A stretch of 64,000 nucleotides of DNA from CBDCVN01 sp965223585 (lineage in GTDB: Bacteria; Deinococcota; Deinococci; Deinococcales; Trueperaceae). A program made the position numbers and the translations under genes. Location: assembly GCA_965223585.1 (NCBI GenBank), contig CBDCWW010000022.1, positions 186,001-250,000 of the forward strand, given 5' to 3'. Below the pieces are notes generated by a model. It did no database searches. It had not been told where the DNA came from and worked only from the letters and a program-made list of their open reading frames with translations. This document shows, piece by piece, positions 53,296 to 61,804 of this stretch (position 1 is its first letter; each line of letters starts with the position of its first letter).

Positions 53296-55209
53296 ATGCA
53301 ACACAAGATAAACATTACTTCAATAAGCGATGTGAAAGCTAAATTAGCTTATTCTTTTGGAACATTAGTAAGCAAGAGTTTAAAGTGGTTTTTATTCGCT
53401 TTTGTTTTAGGGCTCGTCATTACTCTTAGTGCCTGCGGCACGCAGTCTTTATCTTCTCAGAGTGAGACGGATGAGGTAACACTAGAAGAAGTAGATATTA
53501 TAGAAGAGGATGATCCTAGTGTACTAGAAGAATTTATTTCTAGTGATGATATTGATGGATATGCTGAACTTATGACTCAAGCAGCAGGGCAAGGTGATCT
53601 TTTGGATCGTCGCAAGATGACGCCCACAGGTTGGTGGTGGTTAACTGGTGTAACCCCTACCCAAATAGCTGCAAAAGTTAGTGAGGGCTTCCGTATCTTT
53701 GACATAGAGGTGGAAAGGGCTTCACCTTTACGCTTAAGTGCCGTGATGGTTAAAAATAGTGGTGAATATGCCAGTGGCTGGTGGTGGTATTTTGGACAAA
53801 CTGCTGCTCAGGTTAGTAAAAGGATCGAGCAACATAAAGCGCGTATCATAGATATTGAGAGCTATTATGTCAATGGTCAAAAGCGATTTGCGATTGTAAT
53901 GCTTCCTAATAGTGGAGCTAGCGCAAAAAGCTGGTGGTACTATCATGGCATTACCTTTACACAGGTGGCTGAAAAAGTCAGAGCGCACCGTGGCAGAATT
54001 TTAGACATAGATAGATATGTAATTAATGGTAGCCGTCGTTATAACATAGTGATTATTCGCAATGGGGGTATCGATGCTAAAAAGTGGTGGTACTATAGCG
54101 GTCTTAGTGCTACTGGCGTTGCTGATCGTCTCAAGAGCAAGAATGCGCGCCTTACTGACATAGAAGTTTATCGAACGAGGAGTGGTTTAAGATTTAATGT
54201 TATTATGGAGCGCTTAGAGGGTGAAACTTGGTGGTGGTATTACGGTCTTACTTTGAGTCAAGTCAATAATTTTGCAGCTCAAAATGGTGCAAGGCTCATT
54301 GATGTTGAGAGTTATAGAACTCCTGTTGGCAAACGCTATGCCATCATTATGCTACGCAATGTCAATGATGCCACCAACCGCATGCGTGCTTATGTAGCTA
54401 AGAATAGAAGTGGTGGTGCTTATGGATTTTATCTTAAAAGAGTTAATGGACAAAGTTTAGTTGCCCTACGGCAAAGTTACATCTTTGACCCAGCTAGTAC
54501 CATCAAGGTTTTACACCACGTTCACGTTATGCGCCTTGTAAATTTAGGGGTTGTCCCTCTTAACCTCCCAATTCAGTGGTTTCAGGACTCCAGTGGTAGT
54601 TGTCCTATTGACACAAACCCTTCATTTACTAGCCTCAGTGCTGCCTTAAGTGCCATGATGAAGAATTCCAGTAATCGTCATACTCAAGCCATAACTGCCC
54701 GTTTTGGTGAAGCCAACATCAATGCCACAGCACAAAACTTGGGCATGACAAACACACTCTTACAGCGTCGTCTTGGCTGTCCGGGTAAGGAAAACAGACT
54801 AACCTTAGTAGATATTACTCGTCTATATGATCTAGTGGCTTTAGGTCTCTTAGGTGGTCAAAGGCAAAACTTTTATAACCATATGAGTACAAGCTCAGGT
54901 TATATCAATACTGTCATTGATCAAGAAGCTGCTAAACTCGGTTTAAGTGCTACTGTCATCAAAGATTTTAAAGGTCGTATCAGAACCGCTGCCAAGGCAG
55001 GAAGTTTAACTCGTAATGGAAAAAAGTATAAATCGATTGGTGGTTGGGTAAGGTTGCCTTTCAAGAGAAGATTTGGTCGCATTATCAACCGTGAGTATAG
55101 CTTTGGTGTTTTCGTCAATAAAGCTGACAGTATTAGCCTCCCTATCTGGGATTCTCGCGGTGAGCTTTTGCGTGAAGAGATTGCTAAGGCACTAGCTACC
55201 TTTAAGTAA
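53296..55209 (+). CDS. Lipoprotein serine hydrolase, polyglycine-hydrolase-like repeats plus class A beta-lactamase-like domain
   Basis: 637 residues. A lipobox LSAC (Cys 47) follows a long signal. After an acidic linker there are five repeats of about 47-50 residues (about 110-355), each beginning with Trp clusters, as in GWWWYFGQTAAQVSKRIEQ or TWWWYYGLTLSQVNNF, with a later phrase like ARLIDVESY. This is the structural repeat of polyglycine-hydrolase-like proteins. The C-terminal domain (about 365-637) is beta-lactamase-like: Ser 401-Lys 404 in PASTIK, an SSN motif in MKNSSNRH and KAGS in the KTG position. Known relatives are endopeptidases or of unknown function. AAGGAG fixes the start. 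It has no CTCGAG copy and looks richer in GC than its neighbours. Confidence 0.85.
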   Translation: MQHKINITSISDVKAKLAYSFGTLVSKSLKWFLFAFVLGLVITLSACGTQSLSSQSETDEVTLEEVDIIEEDDPSVLEEFISSDDIDGYAELMTQAAGQGDLLDRRKMTPTGWWWLTGVTPTQIAAKVSEGFRIFDIEVERASPLRLSAVMVKNSGEYASGWWWYFGQTAAQVSKRIEQHKARIIDIESYYVNGQKRFAIVMLPNSGASAKSWWYYHGITFTQVAEKVRAHRGRILDIDRYVINGSRRYNIVIIRNGGIDAKKWWYYSGLSATGVADRLKSKNARLTDIEVYRTRSGLRFNVIMERLEGETWWWYYGLTLSQVNNFAAQNGARLIDVESYRTPVGKRYAIIMLRNVNDATNRMRAYVAKNRSGGAYGFYLKRVNGQSLVALRQSYIFDPASTIKVLHHVHVMRLVNLGVVPLNLPIQWFQDSSGSCPIDTNPSFTSLSAALSAMMKNSSNRHTQAITARFGEANINATAQNLGMTNTLLQRRLGCPGKENRLTLVDITRLYDLVALGLLGGQRQNFYNHMSTSSGYINTVIDQEAAKLGLSATVIKDFKGRIRTAAKAGSLTRNGKKYKSIGGWVRLPFKRRFGRIINREYSFGVFVNKADSISLPIWDSRGELLREEIAKALATFK

Positions 55210-55249
55210 ATTATTTCTAGCAGCTCATAGTTTTCTAGCTTAATTGGCT

Positions 55250-55301
55250 GAAGCCTACGGTACGGTCTGGGATAAGAAAGTATTCTGTAACCGTAGGCTT
55301 C
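55250..55301. terminator. Hairpin between convergent genes
   Basis: Perfect 12-base arms (GAAGCCTACGGT and complement) with a 28-base loop, 40 bases after the hydrolase stop and 35 bases before the rodA stop. No T-run; possible bidirectional terminator. Confidence 0.5.
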
Positions 55302-55335
55302 TACTGGAATGTACCTGCTGGTTCAATGGACGCCA

Positions 55336-56400
55336 TCACCATTCTTCATATCTATCTCGGTGAGCTACATACGCTAAGCTTAGTGCCACTAGCGTTGAGA
55401 GCAAACTAGTTCCTCCATAAGATACCAGTGGTAAGGTAATGCCAGTTACAGGAGCTAAACCTAAAGTCACACCTATATTTACTATGACCTGAAAACCTAT
55501 AAAAGAAAGTACTCCTATAATAATAAGTTGGTTATGTTCTTTAGGGCATTCTGCTGCAATAGCTGCCAAACGCCAGAAAAGTAAGCCATAGAGTATTAAC
55601 AAACTTACTGCTGCTACAAACCCCCCCTCTTCGGCAAGCACAGAGTAGATAAAATCTGTGTGTTGATAAGGTATGAACCCTAATTGTCCTTGTGTACCTT
55701 GCTTATAGCCTTTACCTAACATACCCCCTGAACCAATTGCAATTCTTGATTGGATTACTTGGTACCCACTATCTTTAGGGTGAGCATCAGGATTCATAAA
55801 AGCAATAACCCTTTCCTTTTGATGTGGTTTTAAATTAGGCCACACAACAGTAGGAGTAGTAACTGCTATGATCAAAGTAAAAAAAATTACATGTCGACGA
55901 GGGATTCCACGTACTAGAATTACCCCCCCACCAATTGCTGCCATAATTAAGGCACTGCCAAGATCTGGTTGTAAAAATATAAAGACACAGGGAATTGCAA
56001 CTAAAAGAAAAGGTTTTATATAGTGCAAAAAGTTTTTGATAGGTTTTTCATGAAATATAGTTGCCAGCGCAAGTATAAGGGTTATTTTTGCTAATTCTGA
56101 AGGTTGGAATCCTATAGGTATAGGCCCCAAGTAAAGCCAAGACTTTGCTCCATTGACCACTCTACCAAAAAAGTGTGTTAAGACTAGAAAAATAATAGTT
56201 AAGTAATAAGCAAATAAAGAGAAACGCCTAATGCGCCTTTGTCCTAGCCAGAGGACTATAGCACAACCTAACATTGCTACACCAAGAAAAGATAGCTGCC
56301 TGAAAATTTCCTTATTCGGGGCAGCACTATTTAATGCTGTGAATCCTACAGCAAGTATAAGCAGGGTAATAAGGGGTAGGGTAACTTCAAAACGATTCAC
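55336..56400 (-). CDS. rodA: Rod-shape-determining SEDS protein RodA
   Basis: 354 residues, about ten TM helices, SEDS family. Hallmarks: GAKSWLYLGPIPIGFQPSEL, FLQPDLGSALI, GKGYKQGTQGQLGFIPYQHT, DFIYSVLAEEGG and LPLVSYGGTSLL. It polymerises lipid II glycan strands for lateral wall growth with a class B PBP. GTG 56400 lies five bases after TATCTT, without an SD. mreB/mrdA are not adjacent. FtsW is the main alternative, but the IPYQHTDFIYSV wording and short length fit RodA. Confidence 0.92.
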   Translation of the reverse strand: MNRFEVTLPLITLLILAVGFTALNSAAPNKEIFRQLSFLGVAMLGCAIVLWLGQRRIRRFSLFAYYLTIIFLVLTHFFGRVVNGAKSWLYLGPIPIGFQPSELAKITLILALATIFHEKPIKNFLHYIKPFLLVAIPCVFIFLQPDLGSALIMAAIGGGVILVRGIPRRHVIFFTLIIAVTTPTVVWPNLKPHQKERVIAFMNPDAHPKDSGYQVIQSRIAIGSGGMLGKGYKQGTQGQLGFIPYQHTDFIYSVLAEEGGFVAAVSLLILYGLLFWRLAAIAAECPKEHNQLIIIGVLSFIGFQVIVNIGVTLGLAPVTGITLPLVSYGGTSLLSTLVALSLAYVAHRDRYEEW

Positions 56401-56405
56401 AAATA

Positions 56406-56411
56406 AAGATA
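56406..56411 (-). promoter_or_regulatory. -10 box TATCTT of rodA
   Basis: Minus-strand TATCTT five bases before GTG 56400; leaderless layout, weaker match than the others. Confidence 0.35.
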
Positions 56412-56419
56412 CTTATTTG

Positions 56420-56442
56420 ATGCCCCTTTATTAAAGGGGCAT
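56420..56442 (-). terminator. Terminator hairpin between the NYN-S1 gene and rodA
   Basis: Arms ATGCCCCTTTA and complement around a single base (perfect 11-base stem), between the stop of the upstream gene at 56469 and the rodA start. Confidence 0.55.
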
Positions 56443-56468
56443 GGAGAAATTAAATCAAAGAAAAAGTT

Positions 56469-58613
56469 TTATCTATGATTACCTTTAGAATTATCGCTTA
56501 GAGTAGTATAAAGTTTTTTACTTTTGGTATGACGTACTAATTTGATCAAACCATCTTTGTGAGCTTGTTTGATACTTGCTTTAAAACTAGCTTGCTCAAG
56601 CCCATGCTTTTTATTTAAACTTTCAAAAACTTCTTTAAGTAGATAAGGTTGTGAATGTTGACGTAAAAAGTCTATCAGCCAGTTTATTTCCTGCGAGGGG
56701 TCTTGCGAAGCGCTTACAAATAACTCATTATCTTGATCATTATTATGAGCTATCTCTGTTCCCTTTTTTGTTTCATCAAAGCCGGATTCTATTACTGAAC
56801 TGTTCTCAGGAGTGATAGTGGCTAATAAAGCTTTTTCTGATGCAGTCTTAATTGTTGACTCATTAACTTCTAGGGAAGAATTTTTTAGCTTAAGATTATC
56901 GCGTTTGCTAGAGTTAGGAGATTTGTTTGACTCAAAAACTAAAAGTTGCTGTTTAGCTGAACTATCAGCTCCTAAAGCCTCATCATCTTCCATAGAAAAA
57001 TAAGAGCCTTGTTCTTGGATAGAACTACGCTTAAAGTTGTCTGTTTGCTGAAGCTTCAAGGATAAACGCTTTTTGGCTTCATTCACTGCAATAACCTCTG
57101 TCTCTACCTCTTGACCTTTTTGTAAAACCTCACTAGGATCCTCAACTTGCTCTAACTCACTTATGTGTATAAGTGCAGATAGACCTTGCTCTAACTCAAC
57201 AAAAGCCCCATAAGACACAACATTAGTTATTTTACCAGTTACTTGGGTGCCTATAGGGTATTTTTTTGCCAAATCATACCAAGGATCATTTTGTAGACGT
57301 TTAATTGATAAGCTAACGTGCTCTTTACGCTTATCAATTTTTACAACTTCTACTTCCACTTCTTCACCTATACTGACCACTTGTTGAGGATGTTTAATCC
57401 TTGTGTGGCTAAATTCACTTTTATGGATTAATCCATCTAAGCCACCTAAATCAACAAAAGCTCCGAAGTCTGTTATCTCTACCACTTTACCTTTTACAAC
57501 ATCGCCTACTTTGAGGTTAGTTAGTAGTTCTTGGCGTGCCTTAGCAAGTTCTATAGCCTTAACACTCGAGCAAGAAAGTACAACACGCTCTTTGATGCTA
57601 TCAACTTCTATAACATGAGCATCAAGAACTTGTCCTACATACATAGAGGTTTCTTCACCATGCTTTAGGTCAAGCTGATTGTTAGGCAAAAAGGCTTCAA
57701 CATCCATAGCTTCTAACTTGCCTTCTAAACCCGTTTCAATAGCATGGTTGACTTTAACCTTTAGCACATCTTTACGGTTTTGATGTTCTTTTAAGCGTTG
57801 CCAAACAGATTCACTCAGGGCATTATCACTTGTCTGTAAGAGAGTTTGATCAGCTGAATTTTCAACTAAAAAGACTTTTTCATCAATAAGATTAATGTGT
57901 CCCGCTGCAACCATGCTATCAATAAGGTCACTTAAATTCATGTTTAGTTGTTTAGCTGCAAAGTGATGCTTACGCCATAATTGTTGCCCTAGAGCAGGCA
58001 AGGTTATACCCGGAGCCTTATAGTTGTGCAAGATATTTTTAATCCAACTATAAACAGTAGAAGGTTCGAGGGTATTGTCAACAGTTTTTCTTTCTTGTTT
58101 CTTGACAATATCTCGTTCATATAAAAGAACCTCATCGGCAGCCTCACTAAGGACTCTGCTAATACTAGTACCAACACCAATAATTACTACCTTGTTCCGA
58201 TTTCGCTTTAATTCGTTGACTAAGTGTACCAGATCACCATCACCAGTAACCAGAACAAAGGTGGTAAGATCAGGCTGGGTATAACAAAACCGCACTGCCT
58301 CAACAGCCATTGCTACATCAGCACTATTTTTAATCACTCTACCATTATTAGGATTGCGTCCTAATATTTGCACTGTTTCTACTGAGCGCATCAAGAAGCG
58401 ACTTTGGTCATCGTGCAAATGAGGATGATGTTGCCAATTGGCATAAGCCTTTGATGTTCCACGCTGCCCATATTTATCAATAGTTTCTAAGAGAAGGTCT
58501 ATATCTGGTGTCAAGTTATGGTTTTCACGCAGGCCAATTTTTAGATTTTCCCAATCAATAAAAAGTGCTACACCTTCTTCACTTTTACGATAAGACAATA
58601 TTTCACTAGACAT
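56469..58613 (-). CDS. NYN nuclease-LOTUS-triple S1 RNA-binding fusion protein
   Basis: 714 residues. (1) NYN/PIN-like nuclease domain (about 12-170): ALFIDWENLKIGLRE with Asp 20, NSADVAMAVEAVRF with Asp 99, and VTGDGDLVHLVNEL with Asp 125 and 127, the acidic set expected for metal-dependent RNA cleavage. (2) LOTUS/OST-HTH-like domain (about 184-252). (3) Three S1 domains in the style of ribosomal protein S1 (about 280-350, 365-438, 452-522), for example GKVVEITDFGAFVDLGGLDG and GKITNVVSYGAFVELEQG. (4) A polar linker, then a winged-helix-like end (about 640-705). I infer an RNA-processing enzyme that may act at ribosomes. AAGGAGGTGA is a very strong SD before the ATG. Confidence 0.88.
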   Translation of the reverse strand: MSSEILSYRKSEEGVALFIDWENLKIGLRENHNLTPDIDLLLETIDKYGQRGTSKAYANWQHHPHLHDDQSRFLMRSVETVQILGRNPNNGRVIKNSADVAMAVEAVRFCYTQPDLTTFVLVTGDGDLVHLVNELKRNRNKVVIIGVGTSISRVLSEAADEVLLYERDIVKKQERKTVDNTLEPSTVYSWIKNILHNYKAPGITLPALGQQLWRKHHFAAKQLNMNLSDLIDSMVAAGHINLIDEKVFLVENSADQTLLQTSDNALSESVWQRLKEHQNRKDVLKVKVNHAIETGLEGKLEAMDVEAFLPNNQLDLKHGEETSMYVGQVLDAHVIEVDSIKERVVLSCSSVKAIELAKARQELLTNLKVGDVVKGKVVEITDFGAFVDLGGLDGLIHKSEFSHTRIKHPQQVVSIGEEVEVEVVKIDKRKEHVSLSIKRLQNDPWYDLAKKYPIGTQVTGKITNVVSYGAFVELEQGLSALIHISELEQVEDPSEVLQKGQEVETEVIAVNEAKKRLSLKLQQTDNFKRSSIQEQGSYFSMEDDEALGADSSAKQQLLVFESNKSPNSSKRDNLKLKNSSLEVNESTIKTASEKALLATITPENSSVIESGFDETKKGTEIAHNNDQDNELFVSASQDPSQEINWLIDFLRQHSQPYLLKEVFESLNKKHGLEQASFKASIKQAHKDGLIKLVRHTKSKKLYTTLSDNSKGNHR

Positions 58614-58742
58614 AATTTCATTTCACCTCCTTTCTGTAAAAATTTACAAAAACTTAGCATATACTGCCTAACCATAGCATAAAATTATAAAACAATGTGA
58701 TGTTAAGTAGATAAAGCAGCAACAACTCAAAACGCTTTATTG

Positions 58743-58748
58743 TATAAT
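58743..58748 (+). promoter_or_regulatory. Consensus -10 box TATAAT placed for a leaderless mRNA
   Basis: TATAAT ends seven bases before ATG 58756, with no SD. Confidence 0.55.
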
Positions 58749-58755
58749 TTTTGCT

Positions 58756-59163
58756 ATGAAAAGCTCCCCAGATTTACCCGCTGTCCTATATGATGGCACT
58801 TGTAATCTTTGTCGTGAACAGGTTAAATTTTGGATACGTATTTCTCGAGGCATAAGCTTTCTTCCTTTACAAGAAAATCTAGAGCACTTCCCCCAAATTA
58901 GTTATCTAGAAGCGATGCGCGAGATGAAATTGATAAATACTGAAGGTAAAGTTTATGGTGGAGCTGAAGCTTTTGTCCAATTGTTTAAATACAGCTACCC
59001 CAAACTAGGATATTTAGCCTTACTTTATTATCTTCCGGGCATACGCTTTTTTGTTAACAAGACCTATGCATTTATTGCCAAAAATCGCTACCGTTTTTTT
59101 GGTAAATATGCAGACTGTAAAGATGGTAGCTGTGCAATAAAATTTGCTGATCCAAAGTCATAA
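58756..59163 (+). CDS. DCC-family (DUF393) thiol-disulfide oxidoreductase-like protein
   Basis: 135 residues. Begins with the family motif VLYDGTCNLCREQVKFWI (CxxC within DGxCxxC), then a thioredoxin-like body with GGAEAFVQLFKYSYP and a hydrophobic helix LGYLALLYYLPGIRFFVN, ending with two more Cys (DCKDGSC). Predicted redox activity; substrates unknown. Converges on the solute-binding protein gene. Confidence 0.9.
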   Translation: MKSSPDLPAVLYDGTCNLCREQVKFWIRISRGISFLPLQENLEHFPQISYLEAMREMKLINTEGKVYGGAEAFVQLFKYSYPKLGYLALLYYLPGIRFFVNKTYAFIAKNRYRFFGKYADCKDGSCAIKFADPKS

Positions 59164-59196
59164 AACCAAACTATTGAGCTAATTATAGCTGGATTT

Positions 59197-60693
59197 TTAG
59201 TTCAAACCTTCTTTAAATACTTCAGTCACATCAATAGCTGGTGTAGGTTGATTACTCCAGTAACCATAAATATCATTCCTTGCACCAATTAGGTAAGGTG
59301 GACTAAAAAGCCACACATTAACAGCATCTTCGGCAAGAATACGAGCTATAGCCTGATAGGTGGCAATTTGTGCTCGCCCATTAGTTAAGCTTTCAGTGAC
59401 AGCAAGAAGTTCACGCACTGCAGGACTATCATACTGATAGTAGTAATCAGGATTGCCATATATATTTATGTCACGAGGTTCGCTATGACCAATTATGGTC
59501 AGATCATAATCACTACCTAAAAAGATACGATTTAGCCATGTAGCCCAATCTACTATACTTACATCAACTTTAATGCCTACCTCAGCTAACATTTGGGCAA
59601 TTACTAGTCCGCTGCGACGCTCGAGATTATATGGCTCCGGCAATTCAAGCTTAATCTCAAAACCATCAGGATACCCTGCCTCGGACAACAATTCTTTAGC
59701 TAATTCAGGGTTGTAAGGATATGTATCGGTTAAATCAATATAATAAGGTTCAGCAGGGCTCATATGTGTGCCAATGACTGTACCAAAACCAAACATTGCT
59801 CCTTCAACCAGAATATTCTTATCAATAGCATGAGTAATAGCTCTGCGAACTAGTAAATTATTAAATGGTTCACGACTATTGTTCATAGCTAAGGTAATTT
59901 CAGTTGTAGCAGTACCTTGGATAAGTTTTAAATTGGGATCACTATCAATCTGTAAAGCATTTTCAGGAGAGAGGGATACGCCAATTAAATCAATCTCACC
60001 TTTTTTTAATGCTAGAAGTTGCACATTAGTATCAGGAATAATCCTGTAGGTTACTTTTTCTAGGTAAGGAACGTTTTCAAGATAGTAGTCTTCATTGCGC
60101 TCTAAAGTTACTTTATTACCCTCTAAATACTCTACAAACTTAAAAGGCCCTGTACCTATAGGATTAGTGGCTTGTGACTCATGCAGCTCTTCAGGATAAA
60201 TAATCGAATCAGGGCGGGCTAAATTGTATAGCAAGTTAGCATTTGGCTCTTTCAGCTTGAACTCTACTGTATTACCATCAGCAAATATTTCATCAATGGC
60301 TTGATAATACTCATGATGGGTATGAACTGCATCTGGATTAATAGCTCGCTCAAACTTAGCCACTACATGCTGGGCAGTGAGGTCAGTGCCATTATGAAAC
60401 TTAACTCCTTCTCGTAAAGTAAATTCCCAGCAAAGGCCATCATCTGAGATTGTCCAAGACGTAGCTAAAGCAGGCACAATTTCACCATCTTCTGTAAAGC
60501 GTACTAATCCTTCATAAACATTGTGGTAAACAACACGTGGAATTTCTTGAGAGGTGGAGATGGTAGGGTCCCAACCAGGAGGCTCAGCAACTATAGCTAC
60601 AGTAATTTCACCACCATAAACTGGTTCTGGGTCTTGAGTAAATGCAATAAGGCATAAATTAATAATAAATAAAAGAGTAATGATCCGACTCAT
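59197..60693 (-). CDS. ABC transporter substrate-binding protein, family 5 (peptide/opine type)
   Basis: 498 residues with a Sec signal peptide and no lipobox. SBP_bac_5 fold: PGWDPTISTSQEIPRVVYHN, WEFTLREGVKFHNGTDLTA, GTGPFKFVEYLEGNKVTLER, AITHAIDKNILVEG and ELAKELLSEAGYPDGFEIKL. Such proteins capture di/oligopeptides, nickel or glycosides. No permease or ATPase gene is adjacent, so its transporter partners are elsewhere. AGGAGG seven bases before the ATG. Confidence 0.92.
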   Translation of the reverse strand: MSRIITLLFIINLCLIAFTQDPEPVYGGEITVAIVAEPPGWDPTISTSQEIPRVVYHNVYEGLVRFTEDGEIVPALATSWTISDDGLCWEFTLREGVKFHNGTDLTAQHVVAKFERAINPDAVHTHHEYYQAIDEIFADGNTVEFKLKEPNANLLYNLARPDSIIYPEELHESQATNPIGTGPFKFVEYLEGNKVTLERNEDYYLENVPYLEKVTYRIIPDTNVQLLALKKGEIDLIGVSLSPENALQIDSDPNLKLIQGTATTEITLAMNNSREPFNNLLVRRAITHAIDKNILVEGAMFGFGTVIGTHMSPAEPYYIDLTDTYPYNPELAKELLSEAGYPDGFEIKLELPEPYNLERRSGLVIAQMLAEVGIKVDVSIVDWATWLNRIFLGSDYDLTIIGHSEPRDINIYGNPDYYYQYDSPAVRELLAVTESLTNGRAQIATYQAIARILAEDAVNVWLFSPPYLIGARNDIYGYWSNQPTPAIDVTEVFKEGLN

Positions 60694-60751
60694 ATAAAAT
60701 CCTCCTATAAAAACTAGGGCTTATTTTTTTATTTTCAAACTTGTTTCGAAT

Positions 60752-61801
60752 CTAATGTTCATTAAGTAAGTTTCTGACAATTTGATATTGATTTTCGCTC
60801 AAGTCATCCTTGCAATAGGACAAACACAGTTTTTTCCATTGTTTGATTTTTGAAGAGTCAATGGTCGTTACTTCCCAATAATGTTTAACATCATCATCTT
60901 CAATAAGTTCTATGTTTTTGTATATTTCATTTAAGTCATCAATTAAATGTTTGTAGATCTTTGGAAACTTAACACCTTTTATATTAACTTGACCACCTGC
61001 ACTAAATGTGTCTCTTAAAGCATGATTTACCACCCCAAATTGAGAAACAAGCCAAGTAGCTAAACGAGTATACTTTTTTGAACCTTTTCCTAGCAGACTT
61101 GGGAATTGAGCCAAAGCTTTAATCCTCAAATCGTCTTTTTCCAAAGGTGAAAGATTTCCCCAAAGTTTAACGCTAATATCACGAGTAGATTCCTCATTAT
61201 AGTCTATCCACCATATATCCTCGTCTTGCTTGAGGTTTTTTCTGAGGTAATTCTTTATTGGTTTAAATGGATTTGATAATTGTCTAAGAGTTTCATAATC
61301 AACACCAACTTTCGAAAAAATTGATTCATTAAAAGGTGTGTCCATATCTATTAAATAGCGTGGAGAATGAGTAATTGCTACATCATATAAGCATTCTTCA
61401 TACTTTCTACATTTGAACTCAACGGGTTTTGCTAATTTGCCAAATAGCAAATGTATATTTTTCACATCCTCAACACGAGTTCCTTCAAAAATACTGCTTC
61501 CAGTAGACTTCCATTTGTTTTGCTTTGTAGTTTTGACTTCTATTCCATAGGCTTTATTTTCATTTACATAAGCAACAATATCTGGAAACTTCTGACCTGA
61601 TATCAACTCTATATTATTTTCAAAGATCGTGTTTACTGCCTGCCAACTAATTATTTTGAATACATCTTTTTCTAAATTTATTCCTGCTCTACGTAGATAA
61701 TATCCCACCCTTTTTTGAGAATCTTTTTTAAGCTCCAAAACTGTTGTTGAAAGCAACTCTTGAAAGATTTTGTAATCGTTTGAATTATGGGCAGCAATCA
61801 T
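60752..61801 (-). CDS. Type II restriction endonuclease (PD-(D/E)XK), partner of the C5 methyltransferase
   Basis: 349 residues. The nuclease core is visible as FPDIVAYVNENKAYGIEVKT: Pro 73-Asp 74 and Glu 88-x-Lys 90 in the PD...ExK spacing. It is followed by KWKSTGSSIFEG. The gene starts three bases after the stop of the methyltransferase gene on the same strand, the usual layout for a type II system. The recognition sequence cannot be read from the protein. It has no CTCGAG copy and uses more Lys/Asn codons than neighbours, in line with horizontal acquisition. Confidence 0.8.
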   Translation of the reverse strand: MIAAHNSNDYKIFQELLSTTVLELKKDSQKRVGYYLRRAGINLEKDVFKIISWQAVNTIFENNIELISGQKFPDIVAYVNENKAYGIEVKTTKQNKWKSTGSSIFEGTRVEDVKNIHLLFGKLAKPVEFKCRKYEECLYDVAITHSPRYLIDMDTPFNESIFSKVGVDYETLRQLSNPFKPIKNYLRKNLKQDEDIWWIDYNEESTRDISVKLWGNLSPLEKDDLRIKALAQFPSLLGKGSKKYTRLATWLVSQFGVVNHALRDTFSAGGQVNIKGVKFPKIYKHLIDDLNEIYKNIELIEDDDVKHYWEVTTIDSSKIKQWKKLCLSYCKDDLSENQYQIVRNLLNEH

Positions 61802-61804
61802 AAA

